DNA of 64,000 bases from Pagrus major (lineage: Eukaryota; Chordata; Actinopteri; Spariformes; Sparidae): NCBI RefSeq assembly GCF_040436345.1, contig NC_133215.1:36425806-36489805 (forward strand). Reading direction: 5' to 3'. The notes under the pieces were generated by a model. That model was not told the DNA's origin. It saw only the letters and a list, made by a program, of their open reading frames with translations, and did not search any database. The first letter of the stretch is position 1, and each line of letters opens with the position of its first letter. Below are positions 11,116 to 23,370 of the stretch, piece after piece. The translations under genes and the position numbers were made by a program.

Positions 11116-11133
11116 TTGTTGGTGTAACACGAA

Positions 11134-14100
11134 ATGGTGAAGGTCTTTCCATGCCGCTTCTGTAGCCTTTCGTTAACATCAGTAAAATGTTATGTAGACC
11201 ACCAAATACTACATAGACATGAAGCTAATGCCCAATTTCCATGTTGTGTTACTGACTGCAAATGTGTGTTTGTCAAATACAGTGCTTTTAAAACGCATTG
11301 TTATAGACACCATAACAACCCATCTGTGTCAGAATTGGACATTATGCAAGGACCATATACATGTGAGATCATAAGTTGTCAAAAACAGTGCACAGATCTC
11401 AAAGACCTTCTTGCACATCTCAGGTCACATCTTTCCAAAAGTGAGTTGGTAAATTGTCCATTTGCTAAATGTAGCAAAACATTTAAAGTAAGGTCTTCAT
11501 TTACTTCCCATATATCCAGGATCCACAAACATGCAACAGCAGGGCAAGTATCTGCAACATGTTCTGTAGAGTTGGTGAGTACTGAGCCAGCATCTGATGT
11601 GATGGAAAGTGGTACAGCTGAAAATGTCCCTGAATCTGTGGACATGCCAGATGATATTGATTTGAGAGCCTTGTACACACAAAATCTCTGTATGTTTTAC
11701 ATGAAACTGCAGGCAAAACACTTCATTCTTTCATCCACTATACAGATGATTGTTGAAGAGATAAATGACTTACATGATATTTGCAGTCAGCACACAAAAA
11801 AGCAATTCAAAGAGGTACTTAAAGCCAGAACAAACCTCTCTGACTCTGATGTTGATGAAGCTTTAAGTAGTTTGACAGATTTGCATTCTTCATGCATTCT
11901 CCTGGACAGATCACTGTCTCACCTGGAGAAGCCTGGAAGCACTGTGAGGATCATGTTCTTTGATTTCTCCAGTGCTTTCAACACCATACAGCCTGCACTT
12001 TTGGGGGACAAGCTGGAGCTCACGGGGGTGGACCAACACCTCACGACCTGGATCCTCGATTACCTCACCAACCGGCCACAGTATGTGAGGACTCGGGACT
12101 GTGTGTCGGACACAGTCGTCTGCAGTACGGGGGCCCCACAGGGAACAGTCCTGGCCCCTTTCCTGTTCACCCTGTACACTGCTGATTTCTCCCACCAAAC
12201 ACCCCACAGCAATCTACAGAAGTTCTCTGACGACTCTGCTATCGTCGGCCTCATCAGGGACGGGGACGACAGAGCCTACAGAGGACTTATTCAGGACTTT
12301 GTGGACTGGTGCCAGTGGAACCACCTCCAGCTCAACGCCGGGAAGACCAAAGAGCTGGTGGTGGATTTCCGCAGGCGCAAACAACCCTGCACACAGGTGA
12401 ACATCCAGGGAACGGACATTGAGATGGTGACGTTTTACAAGTACCTGGGAGTTCACCTGAACAATAAACTGGACTGGACTGATCACACTGCAGCAACATA
12501 CATGAAAGGTCAGAGCAGACTCCATCTGCTGAGGAAGCTCAGGTCCTTTGGGGTGCAGGGGGCACTCCTGACAACTTTCTATGACTCTGTGGTGGGATCA
12601 GCCATTTTCTATGGAGTAGTCTGCTGGAGCAGCAGCATCTCGGCAGCAGATAGGAAGAGACTTGATAAACTTATCAAGAAGGCCAGCTCCATCCTGGGAT
12701 GCCCTCTTGACCCAGTGCAGGTGGTGGGAGAGAGCAGGATGATGGACAAGCTGTCATCGCTGCTGGTGAAGGAGTCCCACCCCCTGCAGGTCACTATCAC
12801 CGCACTGGTCAGCTCCTTCAGCGACAGGTTGATACACCCCAAGTGTGTGAAGGAGAGGTATCGCAGGTCCTTCCTTCCTGCTGCTGTTAGACTGTACAAC
12901 CAGCACTGCTCCCAGTAGACCTCACATGTGCACTGTGCAATACAAAACTCTACACATATCCACACACTTTCTGGTTTGCACTAATTGGACAATTTTTAAT
13001 ACCCATATTTATTATTTATTGTTTGTAAATAACAATACTAAACTGTTTATACTTACACTGTTCATAAATACTATGTCATATTGTAAATACCAAGTTCATA
13101 TTGTAAATACTATGTATATACGAGTTAATTCTATTTCTTATCTCTTATCTCTTATTATATTGTTTATTTTTTACTTTTTATTATTGTTTAAGTGTGATAC
13201 TGTCCTTTGGCTGTTGTGACTAAGGAATTTCCCCATTTGCGGGACAAATAAAGGAATTCTGATTCTGATTCTGATTCATGCAGTACTCCTCTCTCTACAG
13301 AATATACCAGGAAGCAGGTTTTCCTCAAAAACTTCAACTATGTTCACCCACAACCTATTCATCTAGGGACGGATGACAACAGAAGTGACAGGTATGTACA
13401 GTACATCCCTCTCAAAGAAACACTGAAAGCTATGCTAAAAGATCCTGTCGTTTGGCAAGAATGTGGGAAGACTCAAAATGTCCCTCCTCCTGGGGTGTTG
13501 ATTGATGTGTGTGATGGATCAGTGTTCAAGACAAATGCTCTGTGTATGCAGCCAGGTAAAAATGTAAAGCTTATTTTATACCAGGATGCTTTAGAGGTAG
13601 TCAACCCTCTTGGCTCAGCAAAGAAAAAGCACAAGATAGTGGGGGCGTACTTCACACTTGCCAACTTTGAGCCATTCTATCGGTCAAGTGTTGATCAGCT
13701 GCAGCTCTTACTTTTGTGCACAGAGTGAGATTTCAAATACTTAGGACATGAGAGAGTGTTTTCAAAAATGTTCTCAGAGAGAGAGCTAGAGGATAATGGG
13801 CTTGTCACTTCTTCAGGTCATACTGTACGAGCAACAGTCTTGTGCATTGTTGGTGACAATTTGGGATCCCACTGCATTGGAGGTGATGCTGAAAATTTCA
13901 GTACCTCCTCTCACTGTTGTAGGTAATGCTTGGTACCCAGACAGGACATGGACAAAGTGAGTGTCAAGTTTCCAGTGAGAACTGTTGAGAGTTACAAAGA
14001 GGCAGTGCAGCTACTACAAGACAGTGAGACAACTGTAAATGGAGTAAAGTTTGACTCACTTTTCAATGGTCTTCAGTATTTTCATGTGTGTCAGCCAGGC

Positions 14101-15130
14101 CTTCCACCGTGCACAGGCCATGACATATTTGAAGGAGTAGTTGTCTATGACCTATCCATTTACATTCAGTACTTTGTGAAGGTAAAGAAATGGATGACTT
14201 ACCAGCAGCTCAACCGGCAGATCAAACAGTTCAAGTACCTGGGTTCTGATGCTAGTTCTGTTCCTTCGGAAGTCAGTGAACGTGGCATTAAGGTTGGTGG
14301 GCAGGCAACTGAGAATTGGTGTTTGCTGAGACTTCTTCCCATCATTACTGGGGACAGAATCAAAGACACCCAGGACCAGGTATGGCAGCTGAGTAGCTGT
14401 TGAGTTAGTCTGTGCGCCCAAGATATCTGCTGGCCAAGTCAGTTTCCTTCAGGTCCACATACAAGAATATCTTGAAACAAGGAAGCATCTCTTTCCCTCT
14501 GAAAAACTTAAACCAAAGCATCACTACCTCCTCCACTACCCATCTCTGATCATGAGGCTTGGCCCACTCATTCGCTTGTGGACAATGAGGTTTGAGAGCA
14601 AGCATTCGTACTTTAAACAATGTGTGAGGAGGACACACAACTTTAAAAATGGTTGTAAATCTCTTGCAAACAACCACCAGCTACTGCAGTCCTACATGAA
14701 CTCCAGCTCCTTCTTTCCTCCAGCATTGCAAGTGAAGGATTCCTCCCCTTACCATGCTGAGTTGTACAGCAGTAAGGTACGCAATGCTGCTGAGGAGAGC
14801 TTGGTCACACCTGACTTTATATCCATAGAAGTGCGCTTTCAGGGAACTCTCTATAGAAAGGGCTCCTTTCTGTGCCTTAAGAATGATGAATCTGTGGAAT
14901 TTGGACAACTTGAGCTTATACGGATGAAAGAAAACAAAAATGTGTATTTTCTTGCGACACCACACTCATCATCTTACATGCCAGAGTATGGGCTTCATAA
15001 AGTTGGCGAATCAGCAAGGGATATGCTTTGCATCAATGCTGATCAGTGTCTTGATTTTTATCCACTGGCTGCATACAGTCTGCTTGCAATGAAAGTAATA
15101 TCCCTGAAGCATAGTGTTTTGGATCTGTAA
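11134..15130 (+). pseudogene. C2H2 zinc-finger / transposase-like gene, interrupted by a LINE
   Basis: From the ATG at 11134 the frame encodes several C2H2-type fingers in the first 140 residues (FPCRFCSLSL, CCVTDCKCVF, CPFAKCSKTF with paired His), then a helical region. At 11896 an L2-type LINE intervenes. The same frame resumes at 13283 and shows GDNLGSHCIGGDAENF, CQPGLPPCTGHDIFEGVVV and LIRLWTMRFESKHSYFKQ. These fit a large multi-copy fish and invertebrate family that I know only as uncharacterised, transposase-like proteins. Defects: TGA at 13726, TAA at 13924 and an indel near 14395-14400. From there the frame is open to the stop at 15128-15130. The SAM gene starts 43 bp later on the same strand. 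Function is unknown; a mobile-element origin is inference. Confidence 0.75.
11897..13274 (+). mobile_element. L2-type LINE, 5'-truncated, inserted in C2H2 gene
   Basis: Insertion with an 8-bp target duplication (TTCATGCA at 11889-11896 and 13275-13282). The LINE part encodes the second half of ORF2: RT motifs FFDFSSAFNTI, GAPQGTVLAPFLFTLYT and FSDDSAIVG (the usual F/YADD box), then the C-terminus ending RYRRSFLPAAVRLYNQHC at the stop 12916-12918. A 3' UTR follows, then ACAAATAAAGGAATTC and a tail of TGATTCT repeats. Its endonuclease half is absent. The frame is open throughout and joined in frame to the host zinc-finger exon, so a 594-codon chimeric frame exists, but this is a by-product of insertion. 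Confidence 0.9.
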
Positions 15131-15173
15131 ATATGTTTTCATGTCACTCGTCATTTATTCCCCCCTTTCAGAC

Positions 15174-16814
15174 ATGGATAGCACGCCAGCTACACTGCAA
15201 CCCATTATGGATGTCCTCAAAGATGTTGGGGTGGAAACGCTTGACGATATGCAGCTTATCCAGATAAATGACCTTGCAGGCGTGCTCAGACCCATTCAAG
15301 CAAGGAAGCTTATTGCACATGTTAAAAGTAAGTCAAGGCTCAATCTGTAATATGAGTATATTGCCACCAGTGCCATTGTTGGTCTACTATTCATTATTAT
15401 GTATGTCTCTGTGCTTTTTAGGTGTCTTCTCAGCTCAGACTGATGCAGCTTCAAGCATGGAGGAGGATTTCACAAGCACACCCCAAACTCAAGAAACACC
15501 CCGGGTCCCTACAAGCCCAAGCATCCCCTCTACTTCTCGAAGCTCATTTGGAAGCCCAGGCACACCTCAAACTCCAGAAACACCCTTTTGAGCCTCATTT
15601 GGAAGCTGCATCTCCTCTCCATCTGGTAGTGAATGCTCTAGTCCCACTAGACAACTGGGCAGTGACTGGCACTACAATTTTCAAGTCCCTTGGAACATGC
15701 TGCCAGCTGTTGTAAGGAAGAAATTACACAATCAAGAGCGGCCCACAACCATAGAAAGGAGGGAAGTGATTCGCATTATTACAGCTGAAATTCTTGCCAC
15801 TTGCAAGACACCAGCGAAGAAGCACTTAAGTGAAGTTGCACGGAAGATGGTCCTAGAATATCCAAAGTCTTTCAAAGACATCATAGAAGGTGAAGTCGTT
15901 GGAAGCGGCTATGATTCTCTAACAAAACAACTTCAGTGCAGAGTTGATAACTACAAGAGAAATGAGACACTGGGTAAGAAGAGGATCATCCCAGATGACA
16001 TCAGCACCATAAGTATCAGTACCAGAAAATAAGAACCAACGGAAAGACTCCTATGGCTGTATTCAGTGGGAATCTGGACCTGTGAATGTGGAAGCACAGA
16101 TGAAGAAGAAAAAAGACATGCAAAAAATGTTCCTGGAAAATGAGAGGAATGAAAAACAAATAGAACAGTTAATCTCAGACACCTTCATATCTCAGAGAAA
16201 TGACATAATGTCTGGTAAGGACACCTGGGCCCTTACTGAAGAATGGCCTCTCCTCTTCTCACTCGTTGACATGAAGGCACACTTCAAACTCTTGACTGGT
16301 GTCCACATCAGTGAGGGATTTGAGGCCTCAAAATTGGCCAGAGTCCTGGAATATTTTCAATCTCTTCCATCTCTTCCATTGGAGAAAACAAGCGTAGCTG
16401 CAAAACAGAGAGCAGAGATCCAAGCTGGAGGTGGACCCTGTGGGGCGGTATTGATGCTACTTTCACACTTCAAAGAGGATTGTGCAAGAATGTTCCACAT
16501 GGTCGACAGAACATGCATCGCTGTGGAGGTTGAGACAGAACACCTGCCACCCACACCATGCATTGTTGTATGTGGTAAGTGCGAGGCAATAGAATGTGTG
16601 TGCCCTACATGCAAATAGAGGCATTTAAATGGGTGGATTTACTGATGCCTTTTTTTTCACAGGAGAGAGTCCATTGTCTGCAACAGCTTTCATGGTGGCA
16701 GCAGACCAGGAGGTGATGATGGATAACTTGAAGAGCTTCACCGACGCACTGGTTGGCATGTTCATGTGTTTCTACATCTTCAATATGCACTACCCAGTGG
16801 AACTCGGGCCAAAG
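15174..16814 (+). pseudogene. SAM-domain gene (SAMD3-like family), decayed and 3'-truncated
   Basis: Exon 1 (15174-15327) encodes a SAM-like domain (VLKDVGVETLDDMQLIQIND and LAGVLRPIQARKLIAHVK). Exon 2 (15422-16574) has a Ser/Thr/Pro-rich linker, then NFQVPWNMLPAVVRKKL, EVARKMVLEYPKSF and VGSGYDSLTKQL, then a coiled stretch and HLPPTPCIVVCG. Exon 3 (16663-16814) encodes a hydrophobic segment with FYIFNMHYPVELGPK and ends at a GT donor. All splice sites are GT-AG. Defects: TGA at 15589 and a frameshift near 16000-16030. The final exon is not seen; a LINE follows. The family is known in fish as sterile-alpha-motif-containing protein 3-like, with no established role. The short spacing to the C2H2 gene suggests one multi-gene unit. 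Confidence 0.72.
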
Positions 16815-17016
16815 GTAAGTGTACATGAATAATCATACACACATACACATGTATTCACAATATAACTCCTCTGTAGGTTAAGGGATATTTAGGATCTTTT
16901 GAAGAGGGGTTGTATGAGCTACTTAATACATAGTCAGTAGGTAGCTGTTTGCGTGACCCCAGTGTGGAGAAACATGCACCTGCGCTAGCATTAATGCTCA
17001 GCAATGTAATGCTGCA
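16815..17016 (+). other. Intron remnant after SAM exon 3
   Basis: Non-coding; it follows the splice donor at 16815 and ends where LINE sequence begins. The expected last exon of the SAM gene is not present downstream within the window. Confidence 0.4.
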
Positions 17017-18440
17017 AACAGGGATGTAGTCTGTCTCCTACTCTATTCAACGTTTATATAAATGAATTGGCTAAAAACCTGGAACACTCTACGTCCCCTG
17101 GTATCACTGTAGAAAACACTCAAATCAAGTGTTTGTTATATGCTGATGATCTAGTTTTGCTGTCCCCTGCCAAAGAAGGCCTGCAACAACACCTGGATCT
17201 CCTGCACAGTTTCTGTCACACCTGGGCTCTGACTGTCAACCTGAACAAAACTAAAATACTGATTTTTCAGAAGAGGTCTGGGAATCACAGCCTTAAACAT
17301 CAATTCTATCTAGACAAAGTCAAATTAGAGCATGCAAAAAATTACACATATTTAGGTTTCAATATTAGTTCATCAGGTAATTTTCAAACGGCGGTGAATG
17401 AGCTAAGAGACAAAGCGAGAAGGGCATTTTATGCAATTAAAAGAAACATCAAAACAGATATTCCAATTAAAACATGGTTAAAAATCTTTAAATCGGTAAT
17501 AGAACCCATCGCTCTATATGGCAGTGAAATATGGGGCCCGCTCAGTAGACATTTAAAATTTACTGACTGGGACAATCACCCAATCGCGAAATTCCATGTA
17601 GAATTTTGTAGAAACATATTACACCTGCAGAGACACATCCCAAATAACGCCTGCCGAGCAGAACTGGGTCAGTATCCCCTACAAATTATAATCGAAAAAA
17701 GAACCATCAAATTCTACAACCACCTCAAATCAAGTGACCCCCAGAGTTTCCACTACAAAGCACTAAAATCCCAAGAGATAAACTTGGAGAAAAGCCCCCT
17801 CAGTCAGCTCGCCATGACTCTCAGCTCCCTGACCTCAACACCAGACCCTCAGGACAGACCCCAAACCATCCGGCCCAACCAAATCATAAGCAGACAGAAA
17901 GAGAAATACACCACCTACTGGAAAGACACCACAAAGAACCAAAGCAAAATGGATTGTTATTCAGCCTTAAACAGGCCAACACAGACAGACCTGGACTCCC
18001 AGGGAGGACAGACTCTGCTCGCTCTGCTCACAGGGAGAAGTAGAGACTGAGCAACATTTTCTACTCCGCTGTGACAAATATAAACAAATTAGACAAATGT
18101 TCTTCCCCAGATTTAAAAACCACTATGAAGAATTTGAGACACTTCCAGATGTAGACAAATTAAAATATGTTTTAGGTGAGAAACCGAAGTGCTGCAGACT
18201 AGCAGCTGAGTATGTGTCCTCCTGCCACAGACTGAGGGAGGACCACGGAAACACCACATAGGAGCAAACCACCACTCCAAAACTCTGTTTCTGTAAATAT
18301 GTTGTGATCAAAATGATTTTCTTTTGGATGTTTTTTTTTTTTAAATTAATTTAATTAATATTATTTTATTGTTATATGCTTTGGCAATATAAGCACTGCC
18401 TTGTCATGCCAATAAAGCTATTTAAATTGAAAAAATTGAG
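17017..18440 (+). mobile_element. Non-LTR retrotransposon, 5'-truncated (I/Nimb- or CR1-like, clade uncertain)
   Basis: The reverse transcriptase begins inside the conserved QGCSLSPTLFNVYINEL block, followed by LLYADDLVLLSP (the catalytic YADD) and a long C-terminal part ending at about 18050. Near 17975 the frame shifts with loss of roughly 30 codons, then continues in another frame with a Cys/His pattern (LCSLCSQGEVETEQHFLLRC) to a stop near 18261. A 3' UTR with GCCAATAAAGC at about 18408 and a short A-rich tail grades into the GACA repeat. It lies where the last SAM exon would be expected. Confidence 0.82.
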
Positions 18441-18700
18441 AGACAGACAGACAGACAGGAAGAGAGAGACAGACAGACAGACAGACAGAGGAAGAGAGAC
18501 AGACAGACAGAGGAAGAGAGAGGAAGAGAGAGAGACAGACAGACACAGAGGAAGAGAGACAGACAGACAGACAGAGGAAGAGAGACAGACAGACAGACAG
18601 ACAGAGGAAGAGAGACAGAGAGAGAGAGAGAGACAGAGGAATAGAGAGAGACAGAAAGACAGACAGAGGAAGAGAGAGAGAGAGACAGACAGACAGACAC
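18438..18700. repeat. GACA/GAGA microsatellite
   Basis: Long run of (GACA)n mixed with GGAAGAGA units, apparently grown from the tail of the preceding LINE. The open frames across it on both strands are low-complexity artefacts. Confidence 0.9.
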
Positions 18701-19984
18701 CTCTAAAACTTCCTCCAGGACCCCCTAAAACTTTCTCCAGGACCTCTTCTGCCTCCTACAATAGTGGAAACATTTAAGAGGTTGAATGAAACATTGTTAT
18801 AAGCAAGTATTTATTTATTACATTAATTACTTTACATAGAAAATACAGTCAACATGTTTATTACCCCACAAAGAAATGTGTTTTGCGGCAGAGATTTGAA
18901 TGTAAACAAAGAACTAGCAAGCTATTTATCTATTAGCTAACCCCATTTAATAGTTCTCATGTCCATTACAGTTGACATTCATAAAAAGGCTATTATTTTT
19001 TCCTAACAAAAAGTTTAACTGCACTCTGACACCAATTTATAATTCCTGACATGTTCATAAAAAAGAAAATATGATTACCGTAGGTTAAAAAAACCCCTAT
19101 ATCTTAACAATATTTGACTTATCTTTTCTCTTTTCCCGGCATGGGCATTTTGCTATATTCTCCATTTTGTCTCAGCATGAAAAGAAAGTTCCCATCATCC
19201 CACCCAAACACATGAGATATCATTGGAAAGGCCAGGTCCTCTATAGAGCACATCAGGAATTAGTAGGGTAGCTCAAATGAGTCAAAAGATAAGACCAAAA
19301 ACAATTTTTCAGTACAGTGGACACAAATGAAAACGTCATCTAGAGATTCGGAGTCTCACCTTCTTTTTCCACAAGTGCACTGTTCTCAGCGGAAATAGAC
19401 ATAGTTCTACAGTTTTAGCATCTTTAAATATGTAGAATATGTCAGACATGAAAAAATAACACCTGCTGTATCTGTTTCTTCTTCCTCTGTTTATTCAATA
19501 TATCAGTCTCTACAGTATGGTCCATACCAGTGAAGTGAGCAGGATGTGATAATATAGAAATACGTTATACACCACTATCATTTATTCCAACTCTAGCAGA
19601 TATCTACAGTACCATCAAAATATCACAAATATGATGAAGAATGAAGTTCGTTGATTTTCTGTCCACCAAAGTTTCTGAAGGTGTTGATGCTCATAGAACA
19701 GGGGTTTTCAAATTGTAGGCCTCCCCTTGGACAAACCCTGACTTTTTTTGTGAAAATTTGACTTTGTTTCAAAATAAATTAATTAATTAAATGTGTTATA
19801 AATATGGAGCTTGTCTGATTTTTCCTGTTCTGCTGTTGCAGATGTTGCATCTTTTGGAGAGACATAAGTTAGAGCAGCTTCTCTCTGTTAGCATTACATT
19901 AGATATCGCAGGCAGTCCAGATAGTTTTAGCCGCAGGCTTGATAGCAGGCCTGCTAAGTTGGCATCACTGATGTCAGATAGATA
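18701..19984. other. No gene recognised
   Basis: Mixed AT-rich sequence. I see no coding domain, no TIR pair and no RNA gene. An AATTAATT run lies near 19770-19785. Confidence 0.45.
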
Positions 19985-20095
19985 GAATGAATGAATGAAT
20001 GATATCTTTATTATGGTATCCTGCATATTAATATGCCCAGCCCCCATGGGCTTACAAGACACCATAAGTCCAGATTTATAAACCAAAAAGGAAAC
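19985..20095 (-). repeat. Retroposon 3' end in reverse (ATTC-tailed)
   Basis: (GAAT)n at 19985-20002 followed by GATATCTTTATTATGG. On the minus strand this is ...CCATAATAAAGATATC(ATTC)n, the polyadenylation-like signal and tail of a LINE or SINE. Only the last 100 bp or so is recognisable. Confidence 0.5.
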
Positions 20096-21775
20096 TGATA
20101 TATCTAATCAAATCTGATTTTCACCAGTAATGGTAGTGAAAACAACACCCATGATCCCACTGTACTTCACAGAAAAACCTTAGAAAATAATAGAGTACTT
20201 TCTGTAAAATATTTGTTTTTTTTTACAGTAGTTTTCAGTGAATTACTTTTATGTATGATGCATGTATGTTTTATTTATACCATTAATTACTCTTTTATAA
20301 AAACACTTTAAACACATGATTAATTACCCGCAATTTTAAGGAAAACACTTTGAATGACTGGTGATTTCTGTAATTTTGTATGTCTTCGTTATCATGGACA
20401 GCAATCTGTAAATTAATACCTCACATTTAATGTAAAAATACATTCAAATCTTTACAAATATAATAAATTGCCATTGAAAACATAATATTAACATAATCTT
20501 AAATCATGGTAAATTACCTGGAATTTTAATGGCAAAAATTTAAATTACTCCCAATATCTCCAAATCTACAGGCATTTCATCGTTTGTTTGAAAGTCAAAA
20601 CCTGTAAGAATACAGAATACTTTCTGTAAAACTGCATTATTTAAAGTGCACGTTCCATAAAAAAATATTTTAAATTGTCTTTCTACAGTAATGTACAGTT
20701 AAAAAAAACATAAAATCACTTCAACCACGCATGCTAAATAACCTGCAATTTTTGTGGAAATAACTACGGATTTCTGTCATTTTATATACATTTCTTCATT
20801 ACAATTATTAGGAAAGATCTCTAAAATGACATCACATATGACGTAAAATTACATTTGAATATGAAAAAGACATGTTAAGTTGCCTTTAAAAACATAATAA
20901 TAATGTAATCTTATGGTTAATTATTTGTAATTTTAAGGGTAAATGTTTAAATTACTGCTAATATATGTTAATCTACAGTTACTGTCTTATTGAAAATGGT
21001 GATAAACCTGTAAAAAAAAATAAAAAAATTATACAAAATTACAGTGGAATGTGCACTAATACAATACCATATAAATGGTAAAAAATTAAATTACTCCCAA
21101 TATCTGTAAATCTACAGGCATTTTATTGTTTAAAACAGCAACACATCTGTTACAATACCGAATACTTTCTGAAAAATTACATTATTTAAAGTGAACTTTT
21201 TGTAAAATAATATATTTTAAATTGTCACACATGCTTAATGACCTGCAATTTTAGAAAAAACACTACAGATTTCTGTAATTTTACGTACATTTCTTCATTA
21301 TCATTATCAGGAAAGATCTGTAAAATTACATCACATTTTATGTAAAATTGCATTTGAATATGAAAGAAACATGTTAAATTGCCTTTAAAAACATAGTAAT
21401 AATGTAATATTATATTATTGGTAATTACATGTAATTCTAAAGGTAAATATTTAAATTACTGCTAGTATCTGTTAATTTACAGTTATTACATTGTCTTATG
21501 GAAAATGGTGATAAACCTGTAAAAACATAAAGAAAATTGTATGTAAAATTAGAGTTAAAGATGTACAAATACAATAAATTGTCATTAAAAACATAATATT
21601 AATGTAATCTTACATTATGGTAAATTAACTGTAATTTTAAACATAAAACCTAAAATTACTAAAAATATCTGTAACTCTACTGGCATTTCATTGTTTTATT
21701 GGAAAACAGGACAAATCTGTAAAAAATTACAGAACATTTCCTGTAAAAATACATTTTTTTTTACAGTGTAGCAAC
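20096..21775. repeat. Degenerate AT-rich array of ACTGTAAA-type units
   Basis: About 1.7 kb in which similar blocks recur. A block of the form AATTGCCNTTNAAAACATAAT appears near 20468, 20880, 21385 and 21578. A block with GAATACTTTCTGTAAAA appears near 20190, 20608 and 21160. A block with TACATTTCTTCATTA appears near 20785 and 21286. Spacings of about 190 to 510 bp point to an irregular tandem array or nested copies rather than a clean satellite. The array ends with a T-run and ACAGTGTAG. Related to 5765-6245. Confidence 0.65.
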
Positions 21776-22135
21776 AGTCCTGTGTTGTCTTTGAGAGAAT
21801 TGATTGAACATTTGTATGCCCCATAAACACATTCAGATGTAACTTGTGTATGTCCTGTAAACACATTTAGTTCTCCATCCTTATCCAGTTTTCTGTAACT
21901 ATTGTAATTTTTGCAGAGATGATGGAACTCCTTTCTTTTAGGCCAAGTACTCCAAGGTGTACAACAAAAAGTCCAGAAAGTAGAGCTTGTACACACTACT
22001 GTCAAAATGCATAGTAAAAATACTTATAATAACAACTGAATAAGGTAAGACTCTTGTTTATTAAAGTGCATCAGGTAAATTGTAAGAACTGTAATGGGAT
22101 GGTTGTTTATGCTGGAAGTGTAAAGAAAAGGCTTT
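21776..22135. other. No gene recognised
   Basis: Mixed sequence with no recognised domain on either strand. Confidence 0.4.
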
Positions 22136-23340
22136 TATCATTTTCAAGACTTTATTCAAACAGTTTAGAGATAATGTAAAACAAGGAGTAAAAACAGAAC
22201 AACAAATAAATAGGTGTCAGGCAGAGTTCAGCACTTGATGTGATTGCTCCAAACTTAGTCCTTGAATTCTGGCCTGTAAAGCAACAGATGAGCAACATGA
22301 GTAGATATTTTCATGGAACAGAGCTCGACTGTCCTCAGCATACTGTGAACATACACACTTTCAATGGTCAATACTTTAGACACTCCTGGACAAAACTGTA
22401 CAGATGTCCCAGTTTAAATAACATTTTTTTTGAAGTACCAGCCCTTTATCTTTCTTTACATTTTTCTACTTACTGTGTTTATTGTTATGCATCAAAACAC
22501 AAATTGAAATGGTGAAAAACTGCTTGGCAAAAAATGTGATTCTGATTAGGGCACTTGTGTGTCCAAGTTACATGCCTGGTCAATATACTGTACAAACACA
22601 AATAGTTGCAGGTGGTGGTTATCAAGAAAAAATGCCCCAGTAATGTTCTACTTTAGATGCTGACCTGCTCATGTGCAATCCTTGGGATCCCTGTCGCCCT
22701 CCCACGTCCACGTCTTCTGCCTCCACTTCCTCGAACACTGCTGGTTGTCCTCCTGTCGTTCTCTGACGGGATGATGTGCTTCACTCTGGCGTGTCTTCGT
22801 CATCTGAGTCAACTATGCTCTAATCGTGGACGCTCTAACATGCAAAACATCATATCATCATGAGTCCAATACAATATTCACATTCGTCTGTGAATCACTG
22901 AGGGAAACACAAAAATAAAACATGTAGTAGGCCCACCACTAATCTTGATGTTTTAGCTTTGCCATTTCTAATGTTACCATAGCCAGCTGCTGCTAGTTAA
23001 CCAGCAATAAGTTACAACATCAAAATACACTTTTAAAACAATGTCTGAATGCTCACAAAGCTAGCTTGACAGCTATCAGTACTAGCAATGGCTATGTTGG
23101 TTGTTATTGTTCAATATGATAATATTAGGTGTTTACTTACAGGTGAATGAGACATAAGGTAGCTACGTGTTGTTAGATGTTGTGATGAAAACGATGCACT
23201 GGTACTCTTCTTCCCATCGCTCATGAGGACTCGGACTCCGTTGGCAGTATTTGGCAGTTGTCGGACAGTGTGCGTTCATGGTTTGGGGGGAGCGGCTTTG
23301 GAGAGAGACCTGAGTGCAGGGGGCGGGGTTTACTGGCTGG
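22136..23340 (-). pseudogene. Possible small minus-strand gene: GC-rich promoter, first exon, second exon
   Basis: Just upstream (minus strand) of an ATG at 23224 is a GC-box-rich stretch (GCCCCGCCCCC at about 23325). Exon 1 would encode 28 residues (MSDGKKSTSASFSSQHLTTR and following) and ends at CACCT|GTAAGT (23141). A second coding-like block at about 22862-22650 has acidic VDSDDEDTPE in one frame and a long basic frame in another, with stops between possible exons. An AATAAA lies near 22153 on this strand. It looks like the 5' end of a decayed gene, perhaps from a transposon. I do not recognise the family. Confidence 0.3.
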
Positions 23341-23370
23341 ATACTTTCAAAATCTAGCCTGGGCTTGACG

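Noticed and set aside
11134..12918. A 594-aa zinc-finger/reverse-transcriptase fusion gene
   Set aside because: The 8-bp duplication TTCATGCA on both sides of the LINE shows the fusion is an insertion product; the zinc-finger gene continues in frame at 13283.
18376..18777. Arg/Glu/Thr/Asp-rich frame
   Set aside because: Translation of a GACA/GAGA microsatellite.
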